A stretch of 64,000 bases of DNA, taken from assembly GCA_018069525.1 (NCBI GenBank), contig JAGPUQ010000011.1, positions 1 to 64,000 on the forward strand, in the 5' to 3' direction. Source of the DNA: Porticoccaceae bacterium. Lineage in GTDB: Bacteria; Pseudomonadota; Gammaproteobacteria; Pseudomonadales; Porticoccaceae. Made by a program: the position numbers and the translations under genes. Within the stretch, counting starts at the first letter, position 1; the number at the start of each line of letters is the position of its first letter. Below, in pieces: positions 44,891 through 55,074 of this stretch. Under the pieces are notes generated by a model. The model saw only the letters and a list, made by a program, of their open reading frames with translations. It did not search any database and was not told where the DNA came from.

Positions 44891-46663
44891 CTAACGACCT
44901 ATATCAGGTGCCACCCGCATAACTTCTTCCACGGAGGTAATACCGGCACCGACTTTTTGCGCGCCACTCAGTCGCAGCGTGCGCATACCTTCTTTCATTG
45001 CCTGCTTACGCAGTGCTGAAACATCGCAGTCGGGATTAATAAACGCTTTGAGGCTTTCGGTCACCGGCATAATTTCGTAGAGGCCCTGCCGTCCCAAATA
45101 GCCAGTATCCCGACATTCGAGACAACCTGCGGGTTCTGAAAACTCAGCGGGTGGCGCCGCCGTCCAGGGTGACACCAGCTGTTTCCACGCCTCGACATCG
45201 ACCGGCGTTTTAGTACAGCAATGATGGCACAGGGTACGCACCAAACGCTGGGCCATAACACCATTGAGCGTTACGTTGAGCATGTGTGCGGGCACGCCGA
45301 GATCGAGCAAGCGCGTCACTGCCGTGGGCGCATCATTGGTGTGCAGTGTCGATAGCACCAGATGGCCAGTCAGCGCCGCCTGAATCGCCATCTCCGCCGT
45401 TTCCAGATCGCGGATTTCGCCGACCATAATAATATCGGGATCCTGCCGCATCAGCGTGCGGATACCCTCGGAAAAATTAAAATCAATCTGCGGCTGCACC
45501 TGAGTTTGATTAAAGCTCTCCTCAACCATTTCGATGGGGTCTTCCACCGTGCTGACATTAACGCTTTCCGTGGCTAACTGCTTGAGCGTGGAATACAGGG
45601 TGGTGGTTTTACCCGACCCAGTGGGGCCGGTCACCAGCACAATACCGTAGGGGCGGGTGACCATTTTCTGCCAGGTTTTATAGTCCTCGCCGGTCAGACC
45701 CAACTCGGTAAAACTGCGCAACAGGACTTCCGGATCAAAAATCCGCATCACCATTTTTTCGCCAAAGGCGGTGGGCAAAGTAGACAGACGTAACTCCACC
45801 TCGCGGCCATCCTGAGTCTTGGTTTTGACTCGGCCATCCTGAGGTCTGCGTTTTTCGGCTACATTCATGCGGCCCAGTACTTTTAAGCGGCTGGTAACCG
45901 CACCCATCACCTGCTGGGGCAACTCGTAGACCTGGTGCAAGATACCGTCAATACGAAAGCGAATTTTGCCCATGTCGCGCCGCGGCTCGATATGAATATC
46001 ACTGGCGCGCTGATCGAAGGCATACTGCAGTAACCAGTCGACGATATTAACTATATGCTGATCCTGGGCATCGGGATCTGTCAGCGATCCCAACTCCAAT
46101 AACTGCTCAAAGTTGGTGATGGGGGAAGCGCCAGAGGACGACTGGTCGGCGCCAAATACCGAGCGTGACAGGGTATAAAATTCCAGAGTGTATTTTTCGA
46201 GATCCGCCGGATTAGCGAATACCCGGCGCACTGTTTTGCGACTAGCCTGCTCCAGACCCGCTACCCAGGACGTGCTATAGGGTTGAGCGGTGGCGATCAC
46301 CAATTCGTCGGCAAGCACTTCTAGACACAAAATATTATGGCGCTTGGCGAACTCAAACGACATGACCCCAGCGATTTTAGCAACCTTGGTCTTCAAGGGG
46401 TCAATATGGGCAAGGGACAACTTGGCATCCTCCGCCATCCACTCGGCGAGCGTCGTAACGTCTAGAATTTTACCCGGAGCGGCGCAGTTCTCCACCTGCT
46501 GGCTCGCGATATACACCAGAGGATGTTGCAGGGATTGTTCTCGGGTACGATAAGTGCCGCTGATTTCGTTGGCGCTCTCCTGCGTTAACAGCCCGTCCGT
46601 CACCAACTGATCCAGCACGGATGGCAGATTGAGGATATGCTCGAAAGTGGGTGCGACAGCCAT
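44891..46663 (-). CDS. GspE/PilB-type secretion ATPase, 590 aa
   Basis: Hexameric ATPase of the type II secretion/type IV pilus family. It has an N-terminal MshEN-like region, then SDIHIEPRRD, Walker A GPTGSGKTTTLYSTL, Asp box VEDPIE, Walker B DPDIIMVGEIRD, His box LTGHLVLSTLHTND and a C-terminal Cys motif (CHHCC then CLECRDTG). No gspF, pilC or pseudopilin gene is nearby, so it is an orphan whose partner must lie elsewhere. ATG 46663 is preferred over TTG 46672. It is 1 bp upstream of glnE. Confidence 0.9.
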   Translation of the reverse strand: MAVAPTFEHILNLPSVLDQLVTDGLLTQESANEISGTYRTREQSLQHPLVYIASQQVENCAAPGKILDVTTLAEWMAEDAKLSLAHIDPLKTKVAKIAGVMSFEFAKRHNILCLEVLADELVIATAQPYSTSWVAGLEQASRKTVRRVFANPADLEKYTLEFYTLSRSVFGADQSSSGASPITNFEQLLELGSLTDPDAQDQHIVNIVDWLLQYAFDQRASDIHIEPRRDMGKIRFRIDGILHQVYELPQQVMGAVTSRLKVLGRMNVAEKRRPQDGRVKTKTQDGREVELRLSTLPTAFGEKMVMRIFDPEVLLRSFTELGLTGEDYKTWQKMVTRPYGIVLVTGPTGSGKTTTLYSTLKQLATESVNVSTVEDPIEMVEESFNQTQVQPQIDFNFSEGIRTLMRQDPDIIMVGEIRDLETAEMAIQAALTGHLVLSTLHTNDAPTAVTRLLDLGVPAHMLNVTLNGVMAQRLVRTLCHHCCTKTPVDVEAWKQLVSPWTAAPPAEFSEPAGCLECRDTGYLGRQGLYEIMPVTESLKAFINPDCDVSALRKQAMKEGMRTLRLSGAQKVGAGITSVEEVMRVAPDIGR

Positions 46664-46906
46664 AGTTGCCAATTCCCTTTACCGAAATAAAACTAATTGT
46701 AGCCGATCCAGCCAGCCTTAACACGGTTAGCGCTCGGCGCCGTTCAGCTCTGGTTTAACCCGCCTTGTTGCCCCTCGAAGCCCAAACCTCGTTTTCGGCC
46801 TTCGATATCGGCAAGCCACTCAGCAAGGCAGACCATCATCCGGATAATTTCCCTGATATAATTCGCTCTCGACAAAACTAACAATTCCGGAAAACTGGAT
46901 TTTATC

Positions 46907-48259
46907 GTGACTGACCATGTGAAATTTTTTCGCGACACCTCCCCCTATGTGAATATACATAGGGGCAAAACCTTTGTGGTCATGCTCGACAGCGAAGGTC
47001 TTGTTCACGAAAACTTCAACCATATACTCGGCGACCTGGCGTTAATCAACAGCCTGGGTATTCGCGTGGTTTTGGTACACGGCGCTAAAGCGCAAGTTGA
47101 GCAACAACTCCAAACCCAGGGTTTACCCTCTCGTTTTCAAGACGGCATGCGCATTACCGATGACACCACTATGGCCTGCGTACTCAACGCCGTGGGCTGT
47201 ACTCGCATCGCCATCGAAGCGGCCCTGTCGATGAACCCGGCCAATGCGCCTGGGCAGCACACCCGTAATCGCGTGAGTAGCGGTAATTTTATTACTGCTA
47301 AACCTGGTGGCATTCGCAATGGCGTCGATTTTCACCACTCCGGCGAAGTGCGCAAGATTGATCGCGATAGCATTGCGCGTCTATTGGATGAAGACAATAT
47401 TGTGCTGGTTTCACCCCTGGGTTATTCACCCACCGGTGAGGTGTTCAATCTGTCCTGCGCAGACGTCGCCACGCAAATTGCGATAACACTACAGGCAGAA
47501 AAATTAATCATCCTCGGTGCCGACGCTGGCGTCACCGATGGCGACGGCAAACTAAAAAAAGCTATCTCTCTGCCAGACATTGCGCACTGGCAAGACCAAC
47601 TCCGCGAAAACTCAACACTGGCTGCGGCAGTGCAGGCGGCGTATCACGCCTGCATGAACGGCGTCGAGCGCTGTCACTTGATCAGCTTTGCCGAAGACGG
47701 CTCGCTACTCACCGAGTTATTTACGCGCGAGGGCTGCGGCACCCTGATTCTAAAAAACAGTAACGAAGTGATTCGCCAGGCCAAGATTGACGACGTCGGC
47801 GGCATACTCGATTTAATTCAACCACTGGAAGAACAGGGCGTGCTGGTTAAACGCTCCAGAGAATTGCTGGAAACCGAAATCTCTCGCTTTTATGTCACCG
47901 TGCATCCGGAAGGCATGATTGTTAGCTGCGCTGCACTCTATCCTTTCTCTGGAGCTCTAATTTCGGGGACTTTAGTTTCTGGGCCTTTAACTTCTGGACA
48001 AGGCGCTGGCGAATTAGCCTGCGTCGCCACCCATCTGGATTTTTGTAATCAGGGTTTGGCCGGACGACTACTCGCCTATCTGGAGGACAAAGCCAAAACC
48101 GAGCTCGGTCTGAGCCAATTATTTGTGCTCACCACACAGGCCGCTCACTGGTTTCAGGAAAATGGTTTTGTGCCATCAGATATTGAGCAACTGCCCACAG
48201 AAAAAGCGGAGCTGTATAATTTTCAGCGCAACTCAAAGATTTTTGTTAAACCGCTTTAG
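46907..48259 (+). CDS. argA: N-acetylglutamate synthase
   Basis: First enzyme of arginine synthesis. The N-terminal amino-acid-kinase domain (LINSLGIRVVLVHGAKAQVEQQL, then KLIILGADAGV) is followed by a GNAT domain (IDDVGGILDLIQPLEEQGVLVKRSRELLE, then GLAGRLLAYLE). The start is GTG 46907. 450 aa, slightly long, owing to a 15-bp repeat insertion at residues about 347-366 (SGALISGTLVSGPLTSG) in the GNAT domain between two strands. Feedback inhibition by arginine is expected for the family. Confidence 0.95.
   Translation: MTDHVKFFRDTSPYVNIHRGKTFVVMLDSEGLVHENFNHILGDLALINSLGIRVVLVHGAKAQVEQQLQTQGLPSRFQDGMRITDDTTMACVLNAVGCTRIAIEAALSMNPANAPGQHTRNRVSSGNFITAKPGGIRNGVDFHHSGEVRKIDRDSIARLLDEDNIVLVSPLGYSPTGEVFNLSCADVATQIAITLQAEKLIILGADAGVTDGDGKLKKAISLPDIAHWQDQLRENSTLAAAVQAAYHACMNGVERCHLISFAEDGSLLTELFTREGCGTLILKNSNEVIRQAKIDDVGGILDLIQPLEEQGVLVKRSRELLETEISRFYVTVHPEGMIVSCAALYPFSGALISGTLVSGPLTSGQGAGELACVATHLDFCNQGLAGRLLAYLEDKAKTELGLSQLFVLTTQAAHWFQENGFVPSDIEQLPTEKAELYNFQRNSKIFVKPL
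47945..48004 (+). repeat. in-frame 15-bp tandem repeat within argA, four units
   Basis: TTCTCTGGAGCTCTA, ATTTCGGGGACTTTA, GTTTCTGGGCCTTTA and ACTTCTGGACAAGGC encode repeated SGxLx pentapeptides. Confidence 0.85.
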
Positions 48260-48281
48260 CGCTTCCGCCCGCCTCATCCAA

Positions 48282-48305
48282 CCTTAAAACCTTAAAACCT
48301 TAAAC
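48282..48305. repeat. 8-bp tandem repeat between argA and efpL, three units
   Basis: CCTTAAAA, CCTTAAAA and CCTTAAAC lie just past the convergent ends of argA and efpL. Confidence 0.7.
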
Positions 48306-48331
48306 CGACAACACCTTAAGCCCGTGAAATC

Positions 48332-48895
48332 CTAGGCACGCGAAATAAATTCACGAGTCTCCGTGTTGACTTTTATCACTTCACCAGGCTTTAAATACTC
48401 GGGCACTTGCACCACCAGACCGGTGCTGAGTGTCGCGGGCTTGGTGCGCGCAGAGGAAGACGCCGCTTTCATTGCCGGTGCGCATTCAATAATCTCCAAA
48501 GCCAAAGTCATCGGCAACTCAATACCAAGCAGATGCCCCTCGCTAACAAGTGCACTGATATTTTCGAGGCCGTCAAACAAAAAGCAGGCTTCTTCCACCA
48601 GGGTGTCCGCCGACAACAAAAATTGATCGTAACTTTCACTATCCATAAAGGTGTATGACTCAGCATCGTGGAACAGTAACTGCACCGAGCACCGCGACAC
48701 ATCAACTGGCGTAATGACTTCATCGCCTTTGTAACGACGCTCAAATTTTTGCTGGCTACTGACATCCCGCCCACTTACTTTGTACAGGGTGCTACCGCTA
48801 CGCGAAGACGGCGATTGCACCACAACGTGCTTGATCAATATTTTTTTATTGTCCTGCTCGATGACCAGGCCTTTCTTAATTTCATTGGCTTTCAT
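48332..48895 (-). CDS. efpL: elongation factor P-like protein EfpL (YeiP)
   Basis: A three-domain EF-P paralogue that helps ribosomes through difficult proline-containing motifs. 187 aa. The KOW-like N-terminus carries the loop QSPSSRSGSTLYK, with Arg32 at the tip where EF-P has its modified residue, as in YeiP/EfpL. The C-terminus has KPATLSTGLVVQVPEYLKPGE and ends EFISRA. ATG 48895. Confidence 0.92.
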   Translation of the reverse strand: MKANEIKKGLVIEQDNKKILIKHVVVQSPSSRSGSTLYKVSGRDVSSQQKFERRYKGDEVITPVDVSRCSVQLLFHDAESYTFMDSESYDQFLLSADTLVEEACFLFDGLENISALVSEGHLLGIELPMTLALEIIECAPAMKAASSSARTKPATLSTGLVVQVPEYLKPGEVIKVNTETREFISRA

Positions 48896-48949
48896 GGGGA
48901 TTTAGTTCTTAGTTAAAAACACGATAGTTAATTATGCGGGGGCTATTTA

Positions 48950-49028
48950 TTAACAAAGCAATTAATAGAGCGATTAACAGCGCGGTTCACAGGGCTATTA
49001 GCCGAGTTATTAGCAGAGCTATTAGAAT
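48950..49028. repeat. degenerate 12-15 bp repeat upstream of efpL
   Basis: The motifs GCTATTAGCCGA, GTTATTAGCAGA and GCTATTAG follow each other at 48996-49027, after looser copies (AATTAATAGAGC, GATTAACAGCGC). They fill the efpL leader region. Confidence 0.55.
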
Positions 49029-49054
49029 ATCCGCCAGAAGGAAAAAGCAGCACA

Positions 49055-49089
49055 AATAATAATACCGGGAAACCCCGGCATTATTATTT
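49055..49089 (-). terminator. rho-independent terminator downstream of the monooxygenase gene
   Basis: AATAATACCGGG pairs with CCCCGGCATTATT around an AAA loop, flanked by AT-rich runs on both sides. It lies about 70 bp past the stop at 49161 on the minus strand. Confidence 0.7.
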
Positions 49090-49160
49090 ATCCACATTAC
49101 TCCCTGCCAACTTACTTTTTGGCAGCCACACCCGGTTGACGCGATGCGGGAATTTTTCGC

Positions 49161-49457
49161 CTAGACCTTCTTATCAAAATAACGAATGCTCGGTGGCGCG
49201 GAAACCCAGGCTCCCAACGCAGCGATTGCGCCGGTCTCAGTGCGCCAGGCAAAGTATTTCTCGTAGGCCGCGCGCGACTCCCATTTTTCAATCGCCAGAA
49301 TGGTAGTGGGGTCATCCTGATCTTGGTGGGCATAAACCTCAATGCAGCCCTCGAACTGCCGCGTCTCGGGCAGCATGCCTCCCAGACCAGCGATAACATC
49401 GTCAACACACTCGGGTTTTACCTTTAGTTCTAACAGTACGGTACAAGACATGGTCAC
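49161..49457 (-). CDS. antibiotic biosynthesis monooxygenase (ABM) domain protein, 98 aa
   Basis: A small dimeric ferredoxin-like-fold protein. VLLELKVKPECVDDVIAGL, then TRQFEGCIEVYAHQDQDDPTTILAIEKWES and YEKYFAWR follow the ABM pattern. Members include quinol monooxygenases and haem-degrading enzymes; the role here is unknown. AAGGAG lies 7-8 bp before ATG 49457. Confidence 0.82.
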   Translation of the reverse strand: MTMSCTVLLELKVKPECVDDVIAGLGGMLPETRQFEGCIEVYAHQDQDDPTTILAIEKWESRAAYEKYFAWRTETGAIAALGAWVSAPPSIRYFDKKV

Positions 49458-49483
49458 TCTCCTTTTTAGGTTATTGATTTAAT

Positions 49484-49528
49484 GTGTAAGATTTTAACGT
49501 ACAAGCTTTCAATATATAAAGTTAGGCT
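49484..49528. repeat. 15-bp tandem repeat containing the methyltransferase stop codon
   Basis: GTGTAAGATTTTAAC, GTACAAGCTTTCAAT and ATATAAAGTTAGGCT are consecutive. The last includes the stop (TTA 49522-49524 on the plus strand) of the minus-strand methyltransferase gene. Confidence 0.6.
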
Positions 49529-50142
49529 ATTTTTGCCACGCCCCAATAATTGTAGGACATTATTTTGGGGGTAGATGGTAGATACATCGTATCCATGGTT
49601 TCAATACCAAAACCACTTTCGCGCAACAATTCTGGAATCGGTCGATTCAGGTTACAACCCCCTGCTATTTTTTTCCAGGCTGGATTAATGCGATCCTGCC
49701 ATTTTTTTACATTGGCATCCGGAGCGCGGCCATGTTCGGTAAACACTAGTTTGCCACCGGGTTTTAGCACTCGGCGCATTTGCCTCAGCGCCACATCCCA
49801 CTCCGGAATCGTACACAGCGTGTAGGTTAACAGTACCGTATCAACGCTATTGTCATCCAGCGGAATTTCTTCACCGGGCAAATCGATCAGCTCGACTTCC
49901 AGTCCGGATTTTTCGATATTCGGCAGGGCTCTTTCGCGCATCGCAGCGGAAGGCTCCAGACCCCAAATAAAATCGACTTTATCCCGATCGTAATAGGGCA
50001 GGTTGAGTGCCGAACCCATACCGACTTCCAGCACCCGACCCTCGCACAGCGGCACTACTTTTTTACGCTGATAACGAAACGGCTTGGTGCCGCAGGCACA
50101 ATTAATGAAGGGGGCGAGAAAATATTTATCGTATAAGCCCAT
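49522..50142 (-). CDS. class I SAM-dependent methyltransferase, 206 aa
   Basis: A Rossmann-fold methyltransferase of the UbiE/Methyltransf_11 type. The SAM loop is VLEVGMGSALNLPYY (about 35-49), then LEPSAAMRERA, LPGEEIPLDDNSVDTVLLTYTLC and VLKPGGKLVFTEHG. The substrate is unknown; the early CACGTKPFRYQRKK segment is common in this subgroup. It may be co-transcribed with the monooxygenase gene. Confidence 0.88.
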   Translation of the reverse strand: MGLYDKYFLAPFINCACGTKPFRYQRKKVVPLCEGRVLEVGMGSALNLPYYDRDKVDFIWGLEPSAAMRERALPNIEKSGLEVELIDLPGEEIPLDDNSVDTVLLTYTLCTIPEWDVALRQMRRVLKPGGKLVFTEHGRAPDANVKKWQDRINPAWKKIAGGCNLNRPIPELLRESGFGIETMDTMYLPSTPKIMSYNYWGVAKIA

Positions 50143-50369
50143 CGCTGAACCTCCGTTACCGCGTAAGTTTTATATTCTCAGCATCTTACAGTAAGCTCAA
50201 AGCCTCAGGCAAAATTAAACCCGACTGCAGGCCATATCGCGCGAAGCACTTCGGCATCGCCCCGGGGTCTGGTATTCTGTACGTCTCTCTGAGCGGGGAA
50301 GCTGACCGGAAAAGCTGCCGCTGCTCGGCAACAACCTGACGATCTATTCGACTACTAAGGGCCAAAACC

Positions 50370-52205
50370 ATGCCAACCTATCGCTCCCACACCACCACCC
50401 AAGGTCGCAACATGGCGGGTGCCCGTGCGCTGTGGCGCGCCACCGGCATGAAAGACGGCGACTTTGACAAGCCCATTATCGCCGTGTCCAACTCCTTTAC
50501 CCAATTTGTGCCCGGCCACGTCCATTTAAAGGACATGGGCCAGCTGGTGATCGCCGAAATCGAAAAAGCCGGTGGCGTTGGCAAGGAATTTAACACCATC
50601 GCGGTGGACGACGGCATCGCCATGGGTCACGACGGCATGCTCTACTCCTTGCCCTCCCGGGATTTGATCGCCGATTCTGTTGAATATATGACCAATGCCC
50701 ACTGTGCGGACGCGCTGGTATGTATCTCCAACTGCGACAAAATCACTCCCGGAATGCTGATGGCCGCGCTGCGGCTCAATATTCCCACGGTGTTTGTCTC
50801 CGGCGGCCCCATGGAAGCCGGTAAAACCAAGCTCTCCGACACCAAACTCGACCTGGTCGACGCCATGGTAATCGCGGTAGACGACAGCGCCAGCGACGAG
50901 AAAGTAGCCGAGTACGAGCGTTCGGCCTGCCCCACCTGCGGCTCCTGCTCCGGCATGTTTACTGCCAATTCCATGAACTGCCTGACCGAAGCCCTGGGCT
51001 TGTCCCTGCCCGGCAACGGCTCCATGCTCGCCACCCACGCGGACCGGGAGCAACTGTTTTTAAGGGCGGGCCGTTTGATTGTCGATCTCGCCAAACGGCA
51101 TTACGAGGAGGACGACTACAGCGTCCTGCCCCGCTCCATTGCCAATTTTGGCGCCTTCGAAAACGCCATGTGCCTCGATATCGCCATGGGCGGCTCCACC
51201 AATACCATTCTGCATTTATTGGCGGCGGCACAGGAGGCCGAACTCGACTTCACCCTGGCCCATATCGATCAACTGTCGCGCAAAATTCCGCAGCTGTGCA
51301 AAGTCGCACCCAGCACCCCGCTCTATCATATGGAAGACGTGCATCGCGCTGGCGGCGTGATGGGCATACTGGGAGAACTCGACCGCGCCGGCTTGCTGGA
51401 TACCAGTCTGCCCACGGTGTACGCCAAATCCATGAAAGACGCCCTCGATACCTGGGACATCAAACGCGATCCCTCGGCCGAGGTGCTGGAGTTTTTCCGC
51501 GCCGGGCCAGCGGGCATCCCCACCCAAACCGCATTTAGCCAGGCCACGCGCTGGGATAGAGTCGACGATGACCGCGCCAATGGCTGCATCCACAATCTTG
51601 AAAACGCCTTTAGCCTGGAAGGCGGCCTCGCCGTGCTCTACGGTAATATCGCCGAAGATGGCTGCGTGGTAAAAACTGCGGGTGTGGATGAGTCGATCCA
51701 CGTATTTGAAGGCCCGGCCTATATTTGCGAAAGTCAGGACGCCGCCGTGGCCGATATTCTTGCCGACAAGGTGAAACCCGGCGACGTGGTGGTGATTCGC
51801 TACGAAGGCCCCAAAGGTGGCCCCGGCATGCAGGAAATGCTCTACCCCACCAGCTATCTAAAATCCAAAGGCCTGGGTAAAGCCTGCGCACTGATTACCG
51901 ACGGACGTTTTTCCGGCGGCACCTCTGGCTTGTCCATTGGCCACTGTTCGCCGGAAGCCGCATCCGGCGGCGCGATTGCTTTGATCGAGCCGGGCGACAT
52001 TATTCGCATAAATATCCCCAAGCGCAGCATCGATGTGCAACTGAGCGAGGAAGTACTCGCCACCCGGCGCGCCGAACGCGACACGCTTGGCTGGAAACCG
52101 GCAGAGAAGCGTCCGCGCAAAGTGACTGCAGCGCTTAAAGCCTATGCCTTATTAGCGACCAGTGCGGATAAAGGCGCGGTAAGGGATCTGAGTTTGCTCG
52201 ACTGA
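50370..52205 (+). CDS. ilvD: dihydroxy-acid dehydratase
   Basis: An Fe-S enzyme of branched-chain amino acid synthesis, 611 aa. Cluster ligands are in [13 protein letters not shown] and [24 protein letters not shown], and the C-terminal signature is [27 protein letters not shown] precedes ATG 50370. The coding region is more GC-rich than its neighbours and generates several long antisense frames that I do not consider genes. A strong terminator follows. Confidence 0.97.
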   Translation: MPTYRSHTTTQGRNMAGARALWRATGMKDGDFDKPIIAVSNSFTQFVPGHVHLKDMGQLVIAEIEKAGGVGKEFNTIAVDDGIAMGHDGMLYSLPSRDLIADSVEYMTNAHCADALVCISNCDKITPGMLMAALRLNIPTVFVSGGPMEAGKTKLSDTKLDLVDAMVIAVDDSASDEKVAEYERSACPTCGSCSGMFTANSMNCLTEALGLSLPGNGSMLATHADREQLFLRAGRLIVDLAKRHYEEDDYSVLPRSIANFGAFENAMCLDIAMGGSTNTILHLLAAAQEAELDFTLAHIDQLSRKIPQLCKVAPSTPLYHMEDVHRAGGVMGILGELDRAGLLDTSLPTVYAKSMKDALDTWDIKRDPSAEVLEFFRAGPAGIPTQTAFSQATRWDRVDDDRANGCIHNLENAFSLEGGLAVLYGNIAEDGCVVKTAGVDESIHVFEGPAYICESQDAAVADILADKVKPGDVVVIRYEGPKGGPGMQEMLYPTSYLKSKGLGKACALITDGRFSGGTSGLSIGHCSPEAASGGAIALIEPGDIIRINIPKRSIDVQLSEEVLATRRAERDTLGWKPAEKRPRKVTAALKAYALLATSADKGAVRDLSLLD

Positions 52206-52242
52206 TTTGGGTTTGTAATTTTTTACTTATAAAAAGCCCATT

Positions 52243-52270
52243 AAAAAACCCCGCAAGTGCGGGGTTTTTT
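52243..52270 (+). terminator. bidirectional rho-independent terminator after ilvD
   Basis: AAAAAACCCCGC, then AAGT, then GCGGGGTTTTTT form a perfect GC stem with T-runs on both strands. It serves ilvD and could also end the facing TonB-receptor gene. Confidence 0.93.
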
Positions 52271-52306
52271 AATTTTAAGCACTAAGTATTTAAAACACGT
52301 TAAGTC

Positions 52307-54616
52307 CTAGTACTGATACTGCAACTCCAGACCGAGAACTCTACCTTTAGCCAAAGGCGCATAGGTAAACGGGAAGCCAAAGACTAACGGTGCAACCGTG
52401 GTCGGACGCTGATCGTCTAGCAGGTTCTTACCATATAAGGTCGCCGTCCACTGGCCATCTGGCGTAGTGTAGGCCAAGCCAGCATCTACCATATCGACAC
52501 TGGGCACTATCCCAGTATTATCGTCGTTAAACGGCGATGGGGTTCGATGGGAGTAGGAACCGCGCAGAGAAACCAGACCATCAGATTCCAACGGTATATC
52601 GTAATTAAATCCAACCTGTGTGCTCCAGCGGGCTAATCGCGGCGGTATCAAGCCTTCATCAGCACCATCTATCACTGTATCTCCAGTCAAGTCTGCAACC
52701 AGGTCATCATATTGACCGTCGAGATAACCGGCGGACAGCGACACCACTAAATTATCGGTAACCAGGGCTTTTATTTCCACCTCAGCGCCATCAATCGTTA
52801 ATTGGCCTGCGTTCAGTGTGACCTGGCGAGCCTGATTATCTAGAGTATCGCGCTGAACATCGTCGTAGATATTACGGAATACGGCGGCGTTCATTGTTAC
52901 CCGACCATCCATCCACTCAGACTTAAGACCCAACTCCCAGGCGTTTTGCTGTTCTTGCTCGGTGGGTCCAGGGGGGAAGTCCGGATTGGTATTGCGCAGG
53001 TTATAACCGCCACTGCGATAGCCTTTGCTCCAGCTAAAGTACATGGAAGAGCTTTCGTTATAAAACCACTGCAAACCAACCTTAGGCGTCCAACTACTCC
53101 AGGCTCCCTCGTCGATAAAATCAAAGTCCGTACATTTGGGCTCAGCAACGGTACAAGGCTGATCAGTAATGGGGAACGGAAGCGAGCTAAATCCACCCAG
53201 AGCGACCTCCACATCTTTTTCCTCTTCGGTATAGCGCATGCCTAGCGTTAAGATCACGCTATCGGACAGATGAATATCGCCTTGAGAGAAAACACCCCAG
53301 ATGGTTGAATCCTGAGTGCCTCCATAAACCGCTTGAACACCTACGCCGTTAGCACCCGCACCAAGATCAACCCCCGCTTTTCGATCCTCAACGTAAGTTA
53401 GGTTCTGCTTGAAGTAGTAATGTCCAACCGTAAGATCCAGTCCACCATCGAAAAAGGTGCCGGCAAAGCGCAGCTCATTACTAATTTGATCCTGATCCGT
53501 GCGACCATTTAAGTCGAAATGATCGTATTGGGTACTATCGATATCGACGCTGGAAAATTGCTCAAAATCCCGATAGCCCAAAATGTTAGTGATCACTCCA
53601 TTACCAAAGCCAACCTGATAGTTGGTTTCCATAACGAGGCTCTGCCATTCACCATCGGTATCACCTTCGTTGTTAAGGTTAACCTCAAAATCACCCAAAT
53701 CCGGTATTGAAAGCGGCGCAAAAGATTGCTGATTCTGAGACATACCACCATCGCCCTGGGTCTGGCCGTATTCATACATAAAAGTGATGTCGAGGTCTTC
53801 AGAAGGTGTAATGGTGATGGCTGGGCGCACCAAGAAGGTTTCGGATTTACCAGCTTTACTGCTGCCACCGGGGGCAATGTTGTCGAAATAGCCACCGTCG
53901 TTGCGGTAGTACACCGCTAACTTACCCGCGACCACATCCTCAATTAGCGAGCCAGTAGTACTTAAGGCATAGACCTGATCGTTATCGTCGGTAACGCTGG
54001 TTTTAGCTCGCAAGCTAAACTCATGGCTGGGACGGCGGGTGCGCATAGTAACGGCACCACCTGTGACGTTGCGACCAAACAAAGTACCTTGCGGACCCCG
54101 CAAAACTTCCATGCCTTCCAAGTCAAACGTATCCTGAATCACACCCCAGGATATTCCGTAGTACATGCCATCGACAAATACCCCGACCGTAGGATCGGTA
54201 GAGGGGATTGAGCTGCTGGTACCCATGCCGCGAATAGAGAAATTAGCAGTACCAATCGACGTTCCCACTGGGTCAAGGGTCACATTGGGCATGGAGAAGC
54301 TCATATCGGAAATATTACGCATCTGCAGGGCGTCGAGCTGCTCGCCACTAAAGGCGCTAATTTGAATCGGCACATCCTGAACTTCCTCACCGGCGCTTTT
54401 CTTACGGGCTGAGGTAACCACTTCCTCCATCAAAATAGCCGCCGCGCCTCGCGCCTTCTTGGGCGCTACAATTTCTTCCGCACTTACGGCAGCAACCGCT
54501 GAGGGAACGTCATCCGCCGCCCAGGCTATACCTGCACAGGCGAGGCCGGATATGGCAAGCCCAGCAGTTGTTAATGGTTTTACGGTCTTCGATAAGAAAT
54601 TTACTAAGGTATGCAT
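52307..54616 (-). CDS. TonB-dependent outer membrane receptor, 769 aa
   Basis: A 22-strand barrel receptor with a plug. The signal region ends in ACAGIAWAADD. The TonB box region is around MEEVVTSARKK, and the plug has VPIQISAFSGEQLDAL, FSIRGMG and MEVLRGPQGTLFGRNVTGGAVTM. The C-terminus ends LGLELQYQY with the terminal aromatic typical of barrel proteins. The sequence type resembles receptors for organic substrates rather than well-known siderophore receptors, but the ligand cannot be read. It ends against the ilvD terminator. Confidence 0.93.
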   Translation of the reverse strand: MHTLVNFLSKTVKPLTTAGLAISGLACAGIAWAADDVPSAVAAVSAEEIVAPKKARGAAAILMEEVVTSARKKSAGEEVQDVPIQISAFSGEQLDALQMRNISDMSFSMPNVTLDPVGTSIGTANFSIRGMGTSSSIPSTDPTVGVFVDGMYYGISWGVIQDTFDLEGMEVLRGPQGTLFGRNVTGGAVTMRTRRPSHEFSLRAKTSVTDDNDQVYALSTTGSLIEDVVAGKLAVYYRNDGGYFDNIAPGGSSKAGKSETFLVRPAITITPSEDLDITFMYEYGQTQGDGGMSQNQQSFAPLSIPDLGDFEVNLNNEGDTDGEWQSLVMETNYQVGFGNGVITNILGYRDFEQFSSVDIDSTQYDHFDLNGRTDQDQISNELRFAGTFFDGGLDLTVGHYYFKQNLTYVEDRKAGVDLGAGANGVGVQAVYGGTQDSTIWGVFSQGDIHLSDSVILTLGMRYTEEEKDVEVALGGFSSLPFPITDQPCTVAEPKCTDFDFIDEGAWSSWTPKVGLQWFYNESSSMYFSWSKGYRSGGYNLRNTNPDFPPGPTEQEQQNAWELGLKSEWMDGRVTMNAAVFRNIYDDVQRDTLDNQARQVTLNAGQLTIDGAEVEIKALVTDNLVVSLSAGYLDGQYDDLVADLTGDTVIDGADEGLIPPRLARWSTQVGFNYDIPLESDGLVSLRGSYSHRTPSPFNDDNTGIVPSVDMVDAGLAYTTPDGQWTATLYGKNLLDDQRPTTVAPLVFGFPFTYAPLAKGRVLGLELQYQY

Positions 54617-55074
54617 ACGATTTATCCCCTTCTATACATGTCTATTTATTACGACTTGTTATTAAAAACGTTTGTTTAGTTATTATTGCTTAACTCTCTT
54701 TACAGCCTTTACAGCGTTCCCCGCTTCCCTCCACGGAAGATTAACATAGAGCAGCCGCACTGGTTATAATTCTTATTCCCACTATTTATGTATACTAGCT
54801 TACATTATCTCTGTTTCCAAGCTAAAATAACCCCATAGAACTCATTTTTAATTTTGCTTCAGGCTAGCCCCAGACAAACAAGTAAGTCTGTACTCGATCA
54901 ACATGGATTAGCTTGTTCGACTAATGAACGACCAAGGAAGAATGCTTTGTTACTAGCACCTTGCTAATGGCATAAAAACCACTAAAATCGACTCGGGCTC
55001 GCCCATATTTGAGCTAATGATAAAATCAGATTAACTACAATAGAACACAGCAGCTACGACAAGACAGAACAACT
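54617..55074. other. intergenic region between receptor and exbD genes
   Basis: A 458-bp divergent gap that must hold promoters for both sides. I see no Fur box, riboswitch or strong promoter match; the half next to the receptor is AT-rich. Confidence 0.4.

Noticed and set aside
50526-51094. Long antisense frames opposite ilvD
   Set aside because: They follow codon periodicity of the GC-rich ilvD gene, have no recognisable motifs and no ribosome-binding sites.
54617-54780. Fur box upstream of the TonB-dependent receptor
   Set aside because: No match to the GATAATGATAATCATTATC pattern was found in the AT-rich upstream DNA.
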